A stretch of 64,000 nucleotides of DNA from Cyanophora paradoxa (taxonomy: Eukaryota; Glaucocystophyceae; Cyanophorales; Cyanophoraceae). Where the stretch lies: NCBI GenBank assembly GCA_004431415.1, contig QPMI01000129.1:186001-250000 (forward strand), written 5' to 3'. The notes beneath the pieces are model-generated. The model saw only the letters and a program-made list of their open reading frames with translations. It was not told the origin of the DNA and did no database searches. Within the stretch, counting starts at the first letter, position 1. Each line of letters begins with the position of its first letter. Both the position numbers and the translations under genes were made by a program. Below are positions 1 through 11,153 of this stretch, one piece after another.

Positions 1-2
1 AG

Positions 3-430
3 GCCGAGGCTGATGATGAGGAGGAGGAGGCCGAGGGCGAGGAGGCCGAGGCCGAGGAGGCCGCGACCGACGAGGAGGCGGACGCGACCGAGGAGGCCGC
101 CGAGGAGGACAAGGAGGAGGAGGCCGCCCCGGCTCCCGCGCCGGCTGGCACGCCCGCCTCGGAGGCCGACGCGCCGGCGTCGGAGGAGGAGGGCAAGGAG
201 GAGGAGGAGGAGGAGACCGAGGAGGTGGACATGTCCGAGCTCGCGTACGCCATCGGCGACGCCCCCGTCGAGTCCGGCGCCGGCTCCTCGTGCATCGTGC
301 GCCCCGCCCCGCCCCGCCCCGCCCCGCCCGCCAGCCCCGCCGACTCGCCGCCGTGCAGGAGGCGTCCGAGGAGGCGATCCCGGCCGAGGAGGTCGCCGAC
401 TTCGCCGATGACGGTTTCTCGTACCTGTAA
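3..430 (+). CDS. C-terminal part of a very acidic protein (5' end outside window)
   Basis: The reading frame is open from the first bases and encodes almost only Glu, Ala and Asp with a few Pro/Thr/Ser. It then reaches a less biased segment, DMSELAYAIGDAPVE. An intron at about 297-358 begins GTGCGCCCCGCC and ends GTGCAG; splicing keeps the frame and adds a tail ending DDGFSYL before the TAA at 428-430. The composition suggests an intrinsically disordered acidic tail, as found in chaperone, nucleolar or calcium-binding proteins, but I recognise no domain. The 5' part lies outside the window, so the function is unknown. The donor type and short GC-rich intron match the other genes here. Confidence 0.6.
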
Positions 431-1094
431 AGGTCTCGCGCCAGCCGCGCAGCGACGCGGCCCTCGACCCGCGTCAAAAACCCGTAGCTCCCGTCAGCCA
501 GTCAGCGCACTCTGTACACCGCAACGTACCAGTAATCTGCCTCTGGGAGAGCAGCTTGGTCGGGCTAAGCGTGATGCAGCGATTGTGCGCCGGACAACGA
601 GCCCGACTAGCCGGACAACGCAATTGCAAGAACATGGCAGGCGCGGGTGAATCGCTGATTGCTCGCGCGACGCGTGCGCGGGGCTCTGGGCGGAGGAGCA
701 TGTAAACTGGCCGGATTCGACCCCTCGTCCCGGACTGCAGTCGTGTACGCTGGTTGGGGGGCCTGGGGCCAGAGGGCGCTGCTGCCGCGGCCGTTCGCAG
801 ATGCGCGCACCTTCGTTCGCAAATGCACGCGCCTTCGCTCGCAAGTGTACGTTCTTCGTTCGCCGATCACACTGGGGTCTGTGTACCCCCTTCTGGTCAA
901 AAGGCGCCGTCCCCGCTCCATAGCGACCGCGGTCAGGTGTCGCCGTCGGTTCCGAGCCGCCGTTCCGCGTTCGGCGGGGCCTTTTCTGACAGCGGTGACG
1001 TCGCCGCGCGCGGAGCTTTCCGGCCGCCGTCGGTGGCTGGTTAACGTTGCGGCTGTGGCCCGCGAATGATTCCTGTGGCGTTTCGGCAGCGCGG
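431..1094. other. Intergenic stretch, no gene recognised
   Basis: Open frames here are short and overlap on both strands, and none carries a recognisable domain. Around 790-870 a TTCGTTCGCA-like motif recurs several times. I see no RNA gene. Confidence 0.4.
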
Positions 1095-2369
1095 AGGCGC
1101 TTGCGTGTGCATATCCGTCGGTGTCGTTGTTTCGTACTTTTGAGCTGGTCCGGCGTTTCGAGCGCGGGTCTTATTCAGGTCAGGCGCTGCGGGCGGAGCC
1201 TCACCAGGGCGACCGCGCGCCAGTTGCTTGCGGGGGGGCACGGCGAGTGCGCCTGGGGGCCTTTCCTCGCCCCCCTCGCCCTCGTGCGCCTCTTGAGGGG
1301 TCCTCTCAGGTTCCGGCGCCGGCTGGAGGAGGCCGCCCGGCACGGAGAGTGCGAGGTCCACCTGGTCCTCGAGCACTACACCTCCAAGACGTGCGGCAAC
1401 TGCGGTCGGCTCAACGACCGGCTGCGCGGGAGCAAGACGTTCCGCTGCCCCCACTGCGGCGTCGTGATGGACCGCGACTGGAACGGGGCCAGGTGAGCCT
1501 TAGCTGCCAGGCTTAAAGGCCGATCGTAATTTCCCCGATCGTTACTCTAGCGATCGTAACTCGATCGTAACTCTAGCGATCGTAACTCGGGGGCTTGCCT
1601 CTAGATCTAGCCCGGGCTTTTGCCTCTAGCCATCGTAATTTTCCCGGTCGTTACTCTAGCGATCGTAACTCGATCGTAACTCTAGCGATCGTAACTCGGG
1701 GGCTTGCCTCTAGATCTAGCCCGGGCTTTTGCCTCTAGCCATCGTAATTTTCCCGGTCGTTACTCTAGCGATCGTAGCTCTAGCGATCGTAACTCGATCG
1801 TAACTCTAGCGATCGTAACTCCTCTCGCGATCGTAACTCCCGGCTTGCCTCTAGCGATCGTGACTCCTCCGGTCGTAACTCTAGCGATCGTAACTCCTCT
1901 AGCGATCGTAACTCTAGCGATCGTAACTCCTCTCGCGATCGTAACTCCCGGCTTGCCTCTAGCGATCGTGACTCCTCCGGTCGTAACTCTAGCGATCGTA
2001 ACTCCTCTAGCGATCGTAACTCTAGCGATCGTAGCGATCGTAACTCCTCTCTCTCGCGATCGTAACTCCTCTAGCGATCGTAACTCTAGCGATCGTAACT
2101 CCTCTCTCTCGCGATCGTAACTCCTCTAGCGATCGTAACTCTAGCGATCGTAACTCCTCTCGCGATCGTAACTCCCGGCTTGCCTCTGGCGATCGTAATT
2201 TTCCCCGTCGTAACTCTGCTGTCGTAATTCCACGCAATTCGCTATCTAGCAGCTTTGTCTAATCGAAATTCCCCGCAGGAACGTCCTCCTCCGCGTGGCC
2301 TCGGGAGTCGACGAGGCCCGGCGGCTGCCCCCGGAGGGTCCCCAGCAGCAGCAGCAGCAGCAGCAGTAG
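1095..2369 (+). pseudogene. 5'-truncated Fanzor/TnpB-family fragment (RuvC end and zinc ribbon)
   Basis: Only the last exons of a Fanzor (eukaryotic homologue of TnpB, the RNA-guided nuclease of IS200/605 elements) remain. In order: a stretch ending TFELVRR (about 1125-1160), an exon 1179-1246 containing TARQLL, a zinc-ribbon exon 1310-1492 with CGNCG and CPHCG followed by DRDWNGAR (RuvC-III Asp), and a last exon 2279-2369 encoding NVLLRVASGVDEARRLPPEG, then a Gln run and TAG. These exons and their phases match the intact gene at 28101-34823, which shares TARQLL/AARQLL, EHYTSKTC/EHYTTKTC and the R-N joint across the last intron. Everything upstream of the RuvC-II region is missing, so this is most likely a fossil insertion. 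It could instead be the 3' end of a gene whose 5' exons I cannot see. Confidence 0.75.
1493..2278 (+). repeat. Intron filled with GCGATCGTAACTC tandem repeats
   Basis: This GT-AG intron interrupts the RuvC-III motif of the Fanzor fragment after NGA-R. Nearly all of it (about 1520-2230) is a nested tandem array of short units built on CGATCGTAACTCTAG with spacers such as CTCCTCT and GGCTTGCCTCT. Two larger periods are visible: one of about 112 bp (units starting near 1540 and 1652) and one of about 108 bp (near 1850 and 1958). The core contains the palindrome CGATCG. The same intron position in the intact gene carries a different array. Confidence 0.85.
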
Positions 2370-3314
2370 GTTAGAATAGCCCGTAGTATTCTTTCTTATT
2401 CATCGCGTAGGCCGCCTTCCCAGAGGATAGGCCTCGCAGACGGGGGTAGCCCGGTTCGCGCCTCGTTCTTCGGGGCTGGCGGAGCTTGGCACTGCTCTAC
2501 TATCCCCCTACGGGCCCGGCATCCCCCGGGTACCAGCACGTAGCATGTGGGCGTGTAGCTACCGTGTGAAGAGCAAGAACTGGCTATAGCTGCCGGACAC
2601 CGCGAGCTAGAGCGCCGCCCTCCAGAGCAGCTCAAGCCGAGGCACGCACATTTAAACGCTAGCCGCTCCATCAGCAAGAAAGCTTAAGCGTGCGCATGCT
2701 GGCCATGGCCAAGACAGCTGCGCATATGCATGCAGAGCAAGGCGACAGCGACGCGCAGTGCCAGAGACAGCGACGCGCAGCGACGCGCATGATAGCTCAC
2801 TGAGTCAGCGGCTAGCCGCTGAGCACCAGGCCATCAGCAAGGAAGCTAGCACTGCGCATGCAGAGCAAGGCGACAGCGACGCGCGGCGCCCGAGAACTCC
2901 TTGCATGGAGTGCATCAATGAGTCGCTGACTTCGACAAACCAAACTGCGCATGCGCGCGCAGCTGCAGCGCGTCGAAACCTGGCTTGGGGGGGGCGACCT
3001 TGTTGGGGGTACAGGTCTTTGCAAAGGAGCGCGGCGTAGCCCGGCCCCGCACCCGTAGCCCTCTTCCGTCGGCCCGTCGCTCGTCGGAGAATCCCGAGGG
3101 AGCCCATAAAGCGCGGGCACTCGGCAATTCAAACGGTCTGGTCGTGTCATTCGCGAATTCCTCGTGAGGTGCGTTCTCTCCGAAGTGCGTCGGAAAACCT
3201 GCCCGAAAAGCCGCCGCGGGCCTCCTCGTAGCTTTCACGAGTTGAAACTCATGCATTCTTCCCTTCCGCAGCCAGGGGAGCCCCCGCGCGACTCGGATTT
3301 CAAACACCGAGAAG
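2370..3314. other. Intergenic with a partial direct duplication
   Basis: Two blocks about 130-160 bp apart repeat: GCATGCAGAGCAAGGCGACA near 2728 and again near 2857, and CCATCAGCAAG-AAGCT near 2670 and 2830. No gene is recognised. The last 200 bp before 3315 probably hold the promoter and 5' UTR of the RNase H1 gene. Confidence 0.5.
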
Positions 3315-4934
3315 ATGGAGGCGACGCTCGAGCAGCAGCAAATGGAAGCGCAGCAGATGCAGCAGATTCCGATTGAGCAGCAGCAAATGATGGAGCAGCA
3401 ACAGATGGAGCCGCAGCCCATAGGCGTAGACGTCATGGACCAGCAGGTCGTGGCGGCGGTAGTCCCGATGCAGGCGTCGCAGATGGACAAGGCCATGATG
3501 AGCCGGCCTTCCACTGGCAAGGGAGGCAAGTGGTACGCCATTCGGCATGGCCGGCAGACCGGCCTGTTCCAGAACTGGTATGTAGCGCCCTCCGGATTCT
3601 GTTGTCGCTGCCGCCACCAACTCGCCACGCAGGGATGAAGTCCGCGAGAACGTGTACGGTGTTCCTAAGGCTAGCTTTAAGAGTTTCAACACGCGGGAGG
3701 AGGCCGAGAACTGGCTGAAGGCAGCTCCGGCCGCCGCGACCGCCCCCACCGTTGCTCGCGCCTCTGGCAAGCGCTCCCGAAACCCGGATGGAGAAACAGA
3801 GACCACCAAGCGTTGGAGGCTCGCTTTGGACTCTATCAAGGTCACTGAGGATGAAGTCATCATTTACTCGTGCGCCCGACCAGCAATTTTCGCGCGCGCC
3901 CCGTAAACTTGTGTTGCTCTGCAGCGATGGCTCGTGCATTCGCAATCCCGGCCCCGGTGGTGCGCATAAATCCCCTATTCAAGTCTCTTGGCTTAGCGGG
4001 ATCGCGCAGGCTACGCCTACCTGGTCGTCTTCCAGCCGCTGTTCCTGGGACGGCCCGGCGCCTTCGAAATGATGGCTCGCAGTGGCTGCGAGGTGTCTAC
4101 GACGAACAATCGAATGGAGCTTCTGGGTTCGCACGCCCGCCTCCCCTCTTCCCGTCCGCCCGCCCCCCTAATCTATTCCCGCAGGTGTCACAACTGCGCT
4201 CCGCCAAATTAACCGCCACGGCGCCTCGTGCGTGCCCCGACCTGTGTAGTTCTCGTGCCCCTTTGACGTTAATTTCTGCACGGCGCGTAGTGTGCACGTT
4301 TTCATCGACTCTTCATGTGCGTAGGGGGGTCCTGCAGAGATTGCCCTGCAGCCCGCTGACGATCTTCGCGGGGCAGACATCAAGCGCGGCGTTAACGACT
4401 GGTTGAAGGGCTGGAAGGACAACGGCTGGCGTACGACGGAGGGCGCGCCCATCAAGAACAAGGAGCTGTGCGCCGGCCTTTCTCTCTGACTCGCGCGCGG
4501 AGGCCTGCTTTGACCGGCGCGCGCGCTTGGCAGCTGGGAAGACCTCGATCGCATGATGAACCTGCACACTGTCCAGTGGCACTGGGTCGAGGTGCGCGCC
4601 GCGGGCCCCGTCCCCTCCGCGCGCCGGGTGCTGACTTGCGCCGCAGCCGCACGCCGGCGTGCCCGGGAACAACCTGGTGGATGGTATGGCGCTGCGCGCC
4701 GCCACGACGCAGCAGCAGGAGGAGGCGAACGCGTCAGGCGAGCACGTTCTGCAGTTCGTGCCCGGCCGGCGCGTCCGGGGCTCGCTGGGCGGGATCCAGT
4801 TCATGACGCACTCGGCGTCGCCGCCGCCGGTGCTCCACCTCGGCCACGGCGACGGCCTCCCGCCCGCGGCGCACATGCCCGACTTCGGCGTCGTCAACCT
4901 CGACAATCTGCCCCCGCTCCCGCCCGTCCGGTGA
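3315..4934 (+). CDS. Ribonuclease H1 with N-terminal hybrid-binding domain
   Basis: RNase H1 degrades the RNA strand of RNA:DNA hybrids in nucleus or mitochondria. Nine exons (3315-3577, 3633-3869, 3925-3959, 4010-4126, 4185-4227, 4291-4316, 4377-4467, 4534-4591, 4647-4934) join in frame to about 385 residues. The first 60 residues are rich in Gln and Met (EQQQME repeats). Next comes a hybrid-binding domain (WYAIRHGRQTGLFQNW ... SFKSFNTREEAENWL). The catalytic domain shows YSDGSC (first Asp), TTNNRMELLG (Glu), FIDSSY (Asp), a basic W..WK.NGW loop and PHAGVPGNNLVD (last Asp), so all catalytic acids are present. A 90-residue tail of low complexity follows. The start was chosen because it precedes the Gln-rich segment in the same frame. 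The Gln-rich leader shows no obvious targeting signal. The gene faces the YqgF gene tail to tail with 161 bp between stops. Confidence 0.93.
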
Positions 4935-5095
4935 AGTTGCCTCGCCGGCAGCCCCCTTTATCGCCTCCTCTTCGCTAGATAGTCAGTTCCAGAGTCACAG
5001 CGCCCCCGCCCTCCCCCCCGTTCGCCGTCTTCTCGCCCTAGCTGTTCAGCACACTCTTTTCCTAACACGGCACCGTTTTCCAACGTGAGCGCCAC

Positions 5096-5757
5096 TCATC
5101 GATCGTCCGCGGCCGGCGCCCCCTCTACGAGGGGGTCCTTCCGCCTCCTCCGGCTGCGGCCAGGCTTGTCCGACACGATTTCCGCACCGACGCCGCTGGC
5201 GTCGTAGAACTCCTGCGCGGGCATCGGCCTTGTGCGAGCAGCAGGCCCTCGGCGCTCACTCGCCTGCATGATCTGGCACGCGGCGATCGCGTCGATGTCC
5301 TGGTGCCTCGCCTGCGCCTTCCGGCCCGCCTCCCGCAGCTGCTCCTCGGCGATCACACTGCGATGGCACGGGAAGCTTTAAACAGAAAGGGCGAGATGAC
5401 GCAGAGAGTATTACCTCGAAAACCGCTCATCCCAAAGAAGCACGGGCGTGGGGGCGGCCGCGACAGCAAGCTGCCTGGCGAACGCGACGCAGCGGTTCGC
5501 TTGTACGCCCTCGCTGCCGTCCTTCATGAGTGCCAGACCAACGACGAGCCTCCCCACGCCGCGCGCTCGCGCCAGCTCGAGGATTTGATCTACGAGGTCC
5601 TGGTCGTTCTTGCCACGCTCCAGGACTGCGAGCGGCCGCGGCGCGAAGCCAAGGCCCGCCGCGATGCCCACCTGGCCACGGTGGGGGTCGGCATACGCGG
5701 AGACGAGCGGCAGGCATGTCACGCAACGCGCTTCAAACCGTAGTCAATGCACAGCAT
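5096..5757 (-). CDS. YqgF/RuvX-like RNase H-fold nuclease
   Basis: The YqgF/RuvX family in bacteria and plastids is linked to pre-16S rRNA end processing and was first described as a Holliday-junction resolvase homologue. Exons 5757-5725, 5671-5415, 5357-5264 and 5212-5096 give about 166 residues. Motifs: CIDYGLKR near the start (first catalytic Asp), GFAPRPLAVL, VVGLALMKDGSEG (typical VVGLP..DGSEG loop), LWDERFSS (Asp-Glu) and REAGRKAQARHQDIDAIAAC, the family's C-terminal helix with the last Asp. The RPL.VL spacing resembles plant organellar forms. Two introns have GC donors (at 5724 and 5263). The ATG at 5757 is a minimum: the frame stays open upstream to about 5922 and a further exon with a targeting peptide is possible, since the protein starts abruptly at the fold. 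Confidence 0.85.
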
Positions 5758-6198
5758 GTCCGCAGGCGGAAGCGGTTCTTGGTTCAGAACGCGCTTGCGC
5801 GGGGCGCGCTGGAAGCTAGATCTGGCCTCTCCTAGTGCCGTCGGGTCTTGCTTCAGGTCGCTGAGCTCTGCGCTCGGCTTACGGTTGCGGCATCTATCTG
5901 CAGGTCCTGCCCAAGCACGCACCAGATCGCGCCAGCCAGAACGTTTGTGCGGCTTTCCACGCTCTCTCGCTCTTCGTTATGCGGCTACACCATACCGGCT
6001 TGCTGCCCAGGGCCCAGCTCCTCGAGGTAGCGCGGCTGATCCAGCCCGATTCCGCGCGGCCGGGCGGGGCGCCGGCGCGCGGGCGAGCAGTCTCCGAATA
6101 CTTAGCTAAAATCGAGCATCGGAAGTGTGCGCCGATCAACGCCACGGTGGCGAAGCACGGGCCGTCCATCCGGGTACGCGTGGATTGTGACGAAAAGC
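5758..6198. promoter_or_regulatory. Probable shared upstream region of two divergent genes
   Basis: This 441-bp stretch separates the starts of the YqgF-like gene (-) and the Cys-rich/RS gene (+), so it probably holds both promoters. The minus-strand frame above 5757 stays open and could encode a leader (SELSDLKQDP..., and more upstream towards an ATG near 6172). If used, it would leave almost no intergenic space. I see no canonical TATA box. Confidence 0.4.
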
Positions 6199-7957
6199 AT
6201 GGCAGACCACGGCGGCCAGCCCGAGAGCCAGGAGGAGCACCGCGAGCATGATGCGAGCGCGAATGAACCGCGCCACGATGGCTCCGAGGGTGAGAAGAAC
6301 TCGTCCGGCAGCGCGCGCTGCGTGGGTAACGGGGCCGCGCAGACGTGCAAGAATCGGACTCGCGTGATCGAGAACGCGACGATGGGAGCGACGACGACCG
6401 TCGACGCCGGCGCGACGACAGTCCTCGGAAGCACGACGACAAGGACCGGGACAGGGATCGCCACGACGATCACGGCGGTAGCTCTCGCTCCGGAGGCGCG
6501 TTGCGTCGAACCAGAACTCGCCGCCTGCCTGAGTGGGCGCTCGCCGCAGATCGCGGAGGAAAGGGCCAAAGGTGCTGCCTAGCCTGCTCCGGCAAGTCTC
6601 GCGAGAATGGACGTTGCTGCGTATGCCTCGTTCCAACGCGCGAGCGCCGTATGCCACTCGGTGCGCTGGTCTTTCGACGCGGGCAGCGTCATCGTTCCCT
6701 GACGGCTGGTTCTCAGGCCCCGACGGCTGCAAGTCGTGCGGCTGCCAAGGATGCTTTCCGGACGATGTAGCGCAAGGCCTGGTGCCCCCGCCTAACGCGC
6801 GCTGGCGGTCCGTGGCTTCCTTGCTCGCAGCTGTGCCGCGGCGATAACCTCCTGTGTGAGCAGGCGGCCAGCATCGCCACCTCGCGGCGGCGGGCACTAC
6901 GCGCAGCCCATGATGCCTTTCCCTTTCTTTCCACCGTTCAGTATGGCTGCGGCGATGGGCGCATACGCTCCGTCTGCGGCACCCCCTCCTCCGCAACATA
7001 ACGAGCAGCTGAAGCACGGCTGCTGCAAGCCGTGCATGAAGAAGTTCTCGGAATCGGGGCGGGCCTGCCTGTGCCAGGTTCTTCTATTCCTTTTCCTGAT
7101 CTCATCGTTGGAGGGTGACGTTTCCATCAGGTCCCTAGTCAAGTCCGGCGCACCGAGATGCCCCCGCAGGGGTGCAAAGTCTGCGGATGCCGCGGTCCGT
7201 CCGCCCCACTTCTGCGCGCGCCTGCGCACCCGCGCCGCTCACGCTCCATTTGCAGGGTGCCACCCCGACGAGAAAGACAAGGACCAGGGCCGCGCCGCCG
7301 GTGAGGCCTGAAGCTTCATGACGCGAGCAAAGATTCAGCTCACCGTGCGGCAGACATGGGCGGGTACGGGTTCGACATGGGCGCGGGCGGCCTCCTCCCG
7401 TTCCCGCCGGGCGCCATGTGCGTTCGGCTCGCGGGGCACCCAGCCCCTTCCTTGTGCTCCGCGCTGAGCTGATTGATACTGCGGCGCAGGGACGCGAGGG
7501 GCGGCGGCGGCGGAGGCATGGGCGGGGGCAGGGGCGGCGGGGGCATGGGCCCGGGCGTGGGGGCGGGCGGGCCGGGCGGGGCGGCGGCCTTCGTCGCGCC
7601 GGCGATGATGCAGGCGATGATGGCCAACTTCGCCTACGACCGCCGCATGCTCCCCGGCGGCGGCGGCGGCGGCGGCGGCGGCTCCCGCGGCAGCCCCGGC
7701 GGGGGGCCCCCCATGGGTCCCATGTTCGGGGGCCCCGCGGACATGTTCGGCGGGGGCATGATGGGTCACGGCTACGACCCGTACGCGCAGTACGGCTACG
7801 GCATGGGCGCCCCCGTCGGCGGCAAGCGCGACCGTGTCCGCCCCTACCCCTCCCGACGCTCCCCTTTCCCCGTGCCCCGCCGACAGCCCTGCAGGATGCC
7901 GATTACGACTATGACGGGAAGCGTTACCGTCGTGACAGCCCTCCCCGCCGCCGCTGA
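6199..7957 (+). CDS. Cys-rich repeat protein with RS/D and Gly-rich segments, function unknown
   Basis: Exon 1 (6199-6289) encodes an acidic start MADHGGQPESQEEHREHD. After a 53-bp intron, exon 2 (from 6343) gives an SR-like charged stretch (SDSRDRERDDGSDDDRRRR), then a cysteine motif CCLACSGKSRENGRCCVC. A partner motif GCKSCGCQGCFPDD follows near 6720. The pair then recurs: CCKPCMKKFSESGRACLC near 7018 and GCKVCGCRGCHPDEKDKD near 7173. Between the pairs is a Pro/Phe/Met segment (MMPFPFFPPFSMA). The C-terminus is Gly/Met-rich (GGGMGGGRGGGGM), ending DYDYDGKRYRRDSPPRRR. RS and RGG-like tails suggest RNA binding, and the Cys pairs suggest a small metal-binding repeat; neither is shown. The junction between FPDD and the Pro-rich exon (about 6770-6870) is uncertain, so two genes are possible. 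Confidence 0.6.
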
Positions 7958-8545
7958 CCTCCGCCCCTCTCCGCCGCCGCCTCCGTACGTCCCTTTCCGA
8001 CTTCCCCCTTCCCGCCCTCCGCGCCATCCGCCCTTCCTGTTCTCTGGAGCCCTGAATCTAGCACGGCCTTCCATCCTCCCGCTCTCTGACATCAAGCCCA
8101 TTCTGCCGCTCTAACTCCTGCCATTTCCCGCCGCGCCTCTCCCCCGAATGCCAAGTCATCGCCCCGCTCGCCCCCTCGTTCTCTATTCGCCGTCATCCAC
8201 TTCCCAATCCCCCTTCCCCCTCCACAGGTCCGGCGCCACCAGCCCCCTCCACCCTCCTCCGCCGAGCTCCATCTACTCCTGGCTTTGCCAAGTTGGTGGA
8301 GCGCCGAACGTGCTAGCTATAGTGCTGTTGTTGTGTCCCTCCGAAATGAGACTACTGACGTTGTTGGTAGCGGCTTCTGGCCGCGAGCCGGCGTCCGTGC
8401 GAGGGCATGTGCACAGGTATAAGGCGAGACTATATATTGCGAACTGGAAACAAAGTTACTCCACGAACTACGGTAGCCTCAAACACTCAAATAGCGCCTG
8501 AGCACAGTTCGTCAGCGGCGTCATGGGCCGGGCAGAGCGCGCCAC
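7958..8545. other. Convergent 3' intergenic region
   Basis: This stretch lies between the stop of the Cys-rich gene (+) and the stop of bL34 (-). It is C/T-rich to about 8280, then of mixed composition. It presumably holds both 3' UTRs. No gene or RNA is recognised. Confidence 0.4.
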
Positions 8546-9142
8546 TCACCGGCCCTTCTCCAACCTCCTCTTGAGCACCTTCCGCCCGTTCCTCGTCTTA
8601 AGACGGCGCAGAAAGCCGTGAGTGCGTTTCCGCTTCCGCAGGCTGGGCTGGAACGTGCGCTTGATGAGCGTTGGGGCAGCTGCGAGGATCGCAACGATGT
8701 CAAATCCACTGTCTCAAGTGATCAGGGAGGACAGGGTGCGGTGCGGCGCACTTGCGTGGAAGCCGCGACAGGCCACACTCGACGCGACTCCGATTCGCAG
8801 AGGAGCCAGCGATGCGCGCGAAAACACGCCGAGAGTGAAGTTCCCGAACGCTCGCTGTTGGATAGCCGCCGGGAGGGCGCGGCGGAGGCTGCTCAAAGTA
8901 GCCAGCGGAGTGGCACATGCAGCGGAGCTCGTCGAGGACGATGCAGAGGGGGCCGCCTTCGACGCAGTCGCTACATGCACGATGCCAGCGGCGGGATGCA
9001 GGCCACGGACAGCCACCGCCGGCGACCGAACCCAAGCGCTCGACGCCGCGTGCTGTCCGACCGCCGCAATCGACGCCGAGCTTGTTGAAACAATGCCCCG
9101 CGCAGGGGCCAGCACAGAGGGCCGCAACAGCCGGCCGAGCAT
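8546..9142 (-). CDS. Organellar ribosomal protein bL34 with long presequence
   Basis: bL34 is a small basic protein of the bacterial-type large ribosomal subunit. Two exons (9142-8752 and 8679-8546) join through a GTGCGCC donor to about 174 residues. The last 45 are a textbook bL34: [20 protein letters not shown] followed by [18 protein letters not shown]. The first 125 or so residues start [20 protein letters not shown] and are rich in Ala, Ser and Arg with almost no acidic residues, as expected of an import presequence; a mitochondrial target seems likelier than plastid. The extension is much longer than usual for this family. The start is the first ATG giving an Arg-rich amphipathic leader; upstream in-frame codons are possible. 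Confidence 0.88.
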
Positions 9143-9369
9143 TTCGCCTTCGGCGCGGGTGTACCCGTCTGCGGCTCCCTTGCAATTGCCCAGGCCTGCA
9201 GAAATTCGTCGCAAACGTATACGCAATCGCTCTTGATTAATTTTGCGTCGCATTCGTATCGATCATCAAAATTGAAGGAGTAGTGCAGAGGAGGCGGGGA
9301 CAACATGGAGGGGTAGCGCGGGGGGACTGCAGGCGCTCAGGCGCGAGCTAATGCAGGGGATCGCAATCA

Positions 9370-10562
<1,193 letters not shown>

Positions 10563-11153
10563 CTGCGCAAGCGGGAAAGCGGTTCAGAACTTCGCAGCTA
10601 GCGCCGCTCTGCTGACGCGGATTGCTCGCTCGGCGGGATCATCGCGAGCCCGCGAGTTGGGGGGTGTTCCACGCCCTTGCTGCGCGCTGCGCAGCGAACC
10701 TTGCCTCTGTCTTCGCGGGCCTGTGCTGGTCGTCGGTGGTCGATCGAACTTGCTCCGGGCGGGGTACGGGTCTCTTCAGCCTTGCGACGCCACCGCTCAG
10801 CATATAATTTCAACCCCCAGCTGACCCGGCCGGCGGTGTGGACGGGTTCCAGCGGCACTTGACATTCTGTAGTTGCGCGGCGGCGGCGTCGCGGCGGCGC
10901 TTGCCGGCGAACTTCCTCAGCACTGGGCAACCAGGCGCTCTCCGGTGGCCTGGGTCTCTCCCCGCGAGCCTCGTCGGCGTCTACTTCGGTAGTTGAACCT
11001 CCTTCGGAGGCGTCAGCGAGCCCGTCGCCCAAGGGCGTGGCCAAGTCGACGAGGCGGTCCCTCCAGGCGAGTTTACTGCCCAGAACGCCGCCTCACGGGA
11101 GGCGCACCGATCGGACCGATCGAGAGCCCGCGGAATTAGAAAACGACGTTGCC
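10563..11153. promoter_or_regulatory. Divergent upstream region between adenylate kinase and phosphatase genes
   Basis: The adenylate kinase starts leftward at 10562 and the phosphatase rightward at 11154, so this stretch should hold both promoters and 5' UTRs. A 148-codon minus-strand open frame (10598-11044) has no recognised domain and is probably a by-product of high GC. Confidence 0.4.

Noticed and set aside
1520-2230. CRISPR-like array of repeats
   Set aside because: Units are directly adjacent, of variable length and without unique spacers, and the array sits inside a spliceosomal intron of a eukaryotic gene. It is a tandem repeat, not a CRISPR.
1179-2369. Bacterial IS605/IS607 transposon (contamination)
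   Set aside because: The TnpB-like sequence is interrupted by spliceosomal introns with the same features as neighbouring host genes, and no TnpA-like gene is nearby. It fits a eukaryotic Fanzor.
10598-11044. 148-codon minus-strand open frame between two divergent genes
   Set aside because: No domain is visible and long chance frames are common at this GC content. It lies where two promoters are expected.
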